Assembly: GCA_030620925.1 (NCBI GenBank)
Contig: JAUXIQ010000146.1
Span: 1 to 5,909 of the forward strand
DNA from: Nitrospinota bacterium
GTDB lineage: Bacteria; JAUXIQ01
Length of the DNA stretch: 5,909 nucleotides
Direction: 5' to 3'
In this document: piece by piece, positions 4,975-5,909 of the stretch
Layout: each line of letters starts with the position of its first letter
How positions within the stretch are numbered: position 1 is the stretch's first letter
The notes under the pieces: generated by a model
What the model was told of the DNA's origin: nothing
Database searches by the model: none
The model's input: only the letters and a program-made list of their open reading frames with translations
Program-made: the position numbers and the translations under genes

Positions 4975-5751
4975 TTACGATAGATAATTGAGGAAACCGC
5001 CGTCTATGTTTATAACTCCCCCCGTTATATATGAAGCCCTTTCGGAGGCCAGAAAAGCCACCAGATCACCGACTTCTTCCTGTTCGCCCAGTCGTCCCAT
5101 GGGAACGTCCTGAAGAACGGTATCCACCGTTTCCTTGGGCCTGCTGCCCCATGCTCCCGCAGTGCGTATGGGCCCCGGGCAGACGCAGTTAACGGTGATA
5201 TTATCTCTGGCCACCCCCTTGGAGATGATCTTGTTAAGCGCCAGGAGGATGTTCTTGGTGAAAGAGTACTCAATGGCCTCGTGAAACAGGGGCGCGCCCC
5301 CTAATTCCCGTCCCACTGCGGTGGAGATGATTATTATCCGGCCCCATCTATTCTTCATCATGGTGGGAAGCGCCGCCCGGCAAGCATGAAAAGCGCTGTA
5401 AAAATTCAGCGCCAGGCTGGCCTCCCACTCTTCTTCCGTCAGGTCCATGAAGTGGCCCCGCTTGTATACGCCGCCTACGTTGCACACCAGAATATCCAAC
5501 CGCCCAAAACGTTTTACCGTCTCGTCTACTATTCTTAACACCTCTTTCTTCTCAGTAGCGTCAGCGGCGGTTCCCATGACCTCCGTCCCATGCTCTTTGA
5601 GCTGCTGAACGGCCTTCTCCAGTTTCTCTTCGCTGCGGGCGCAGACCGCCACATCTGCCCCTTCCCTGGCCATGCTCTGCGCGGATGCGAAGCCGATACC
5701 CTGGCTGCCCCCCGTCACCAGGGCCACCTTCCCCTTAAGACCCAAATCCAT
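4975..5751 (-). CDS. Short-chain dehydrogenase/reductase (SDR), FabG-like, substrate unknown
   Basis: Classical-type SDR oxidoreductase of 258 residues. The start chosen is ATG 5751 (MDLGLKGKVALVTGG), since GGGGAGG lies 5 nt upstream; an in-frame ATG at 5766 would add five residues but has no ribosome binding site. The Rossmann cofactor motif is TGGSQGIG (13-20), D64 fits the adenine-contacting position, and R39 after beta-2 (VCARSEEKL) hints at NADP(H) preference. The usual NNAG is CNVGG (90-94). Catalytic residues are N116, S143, Y162 and K166 (YSFTK). CPGPIRT (191-197) and the C-terminal YITGGVINIDGG (241-252) are standard. S143 and Y162 are 19 apart, against about 13 in typical FabG, meaning extra residues (RELGGAPLFHEAIE) before the catalytic Tyr. 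Annotation as 3-oxoacyl-ACP reductase would be over-precise; a dehydrogenase of another alcohol or ketone is equally possible. It sits upstream of citrate synthase on the same strand with no obvious shared pathway. Confidence 0.9.
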   Translation of the reverse strand: MDLGLKGKVALVTGGSQGIGFASAQSMAREGADVAVCARSEEKLEKAVQQLKEHGTEVMGTAADATEKKEVLRIVDETVKRFGRLDILVCNVGGVYKRGHFMDLTEEEWEASLALNFYSAFHACRAALPTMMKNRWGRIIIISTAVGRELGGAPLFHEAIEYSFTKNILLALNKIISKGVARDNITVNCVCPGPIRTAGAWGSRPKETVDTVLQDVPMGRLGEQEEVGDLVAFLASERASYITGGVINIDGGFLNYLS

Positions 5752-5756
5752 CTCGA

Positions 5757-5763
5757 CCTCCCC
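5757..5763 (-). promoter_or_regulatory. Ribosome binding site deciding the SDR start
   Basis: Minus strand GGGGAGG ends 5 nt before ATG 5751. It lies inside the five-codon extension that the upstream ATG at 5766 would create, which argues that 5751 is the true start. Confidence 0.8.
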
Positions 5764-5790
5764 CATGAAATCTATTTTTGGATGCTTGCG

Positions 5791-5829
5791 TTACGGAAAA
5801 TTCGCAAAACGGATAGGTATTTCTCTCAT
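5791..5829 (-). CDS. Possible 12-residue leader ORF upstream of the SDR gene
   Basis: Minus strand ATG at 5829-5827 preceded by AGAAGGA at suitable spacing, reading MREIPIRFANFP and then TAA at 5793-5791, 39 nt before the SDR start. The good ribosome binding site is the only real support. TTGCG (5786-5790) and CGCAA (5803-5807) can form a 5-bp stem over its last codons and stop. There is no run of a single amino acid that would suggest classic attenuation. It may be chance. Confidence 0.2.
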   Translation of the reverse strand: MREIPIRFANFP

Positions 5830-5842
5830 AATTCCTTCTCTT

Positions 5843-5871
5843 AATCAATGCCATTCTGCCCTTCCTGTCAA
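5843..5871 (-). promoter_or_regulatory. Possible promoter for the SDR gene
   Basis: Minus strand consensus -35 TTGACA (5866-5871), spacer 17 nt, then TTGATT (5843-5848), a poor -10 (three of six). The perfect -35 in an otherwise gene-free 143-nt stretch is suggestive, but the -10 is weak and might need an activator. Confidence 0.3.
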
Positions 5872-5909
5872 GCCTCGCCGGAAAGAAAAGAACATTAGTA
5901 AATGTCTCC

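Overview
The window carries a compact bacterial housekeeping region with two gene blocks that converge on a repeat-rich spacer. On the plus strand are the 3' end of remA (DUF370), a small unrecognised ORF in AT-rich DNA, gmk, coaBC and a family-4 (Fe-S) uracil-DNA glycosylase. On the minus strand are a short-chain dehydrogenase/reductase and, downstream of it, a Si-type citrate synthase. The remA-gmk-coaBC order is a conserved neighbourhood known from Bacillota and some Desulfobacterota and other anaerobic lineages. Strong GGAGG ribosome binding sites on the minus-strand genes and GC-rich genes fit such organisms, but the sequence does not settle the phylum.

Plus-strand layout: remA ends at 83. 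Positions 84-558 are visibly AT-rich (hand counts: 25% GC at 61-120, 43% at 241-300, 37% at 481-540, against 63% at 601-660 in gmk) and hold one 86-residue ORF of unknown function. gmk (559-1179) is followed after 53 nt by coaBC (1233-2423) with no rpoZ between them, and then by the uracil-DNA glycosylase (2492-3169). The upstream genes supply GDP/dGDP and coenzyme A, and the last removes uracil from DNA; they look co-transcribed rather than united in one pathway.

The 500-nt spacer 3170-3669 has no credible gene. It holds a cluster of short GTAG-initiated hairpin units in both orientations (REP/BIME-like), a further dispersed-repeat-like element at its end, and then a long GC hairpin with T-runs on both sides that should terminate both converging transcripts.

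Minus-strand layout: the SDR gene (start best placed at 5751, stop at 4975) lies 147 nt upstream of the citrate synthase gene (GTG start at 4827, stop at 3670). The gap holds an extended -10 promoter whose -10 box lies inside a perfect inverted repeat, so citrate synthase probably has its own, possibly regulated, promoter. The last 143 nt contain a TTGACA box and a possible 12-codon leader ORF upstream of the SDR gene.

Most of the window is ordinary core metabolism. The least ordinary parts are the REP-like cluster, the AT-rich islet inside a conserved gene order, and a CoaBC whose decarboxylase half has no cysteine.
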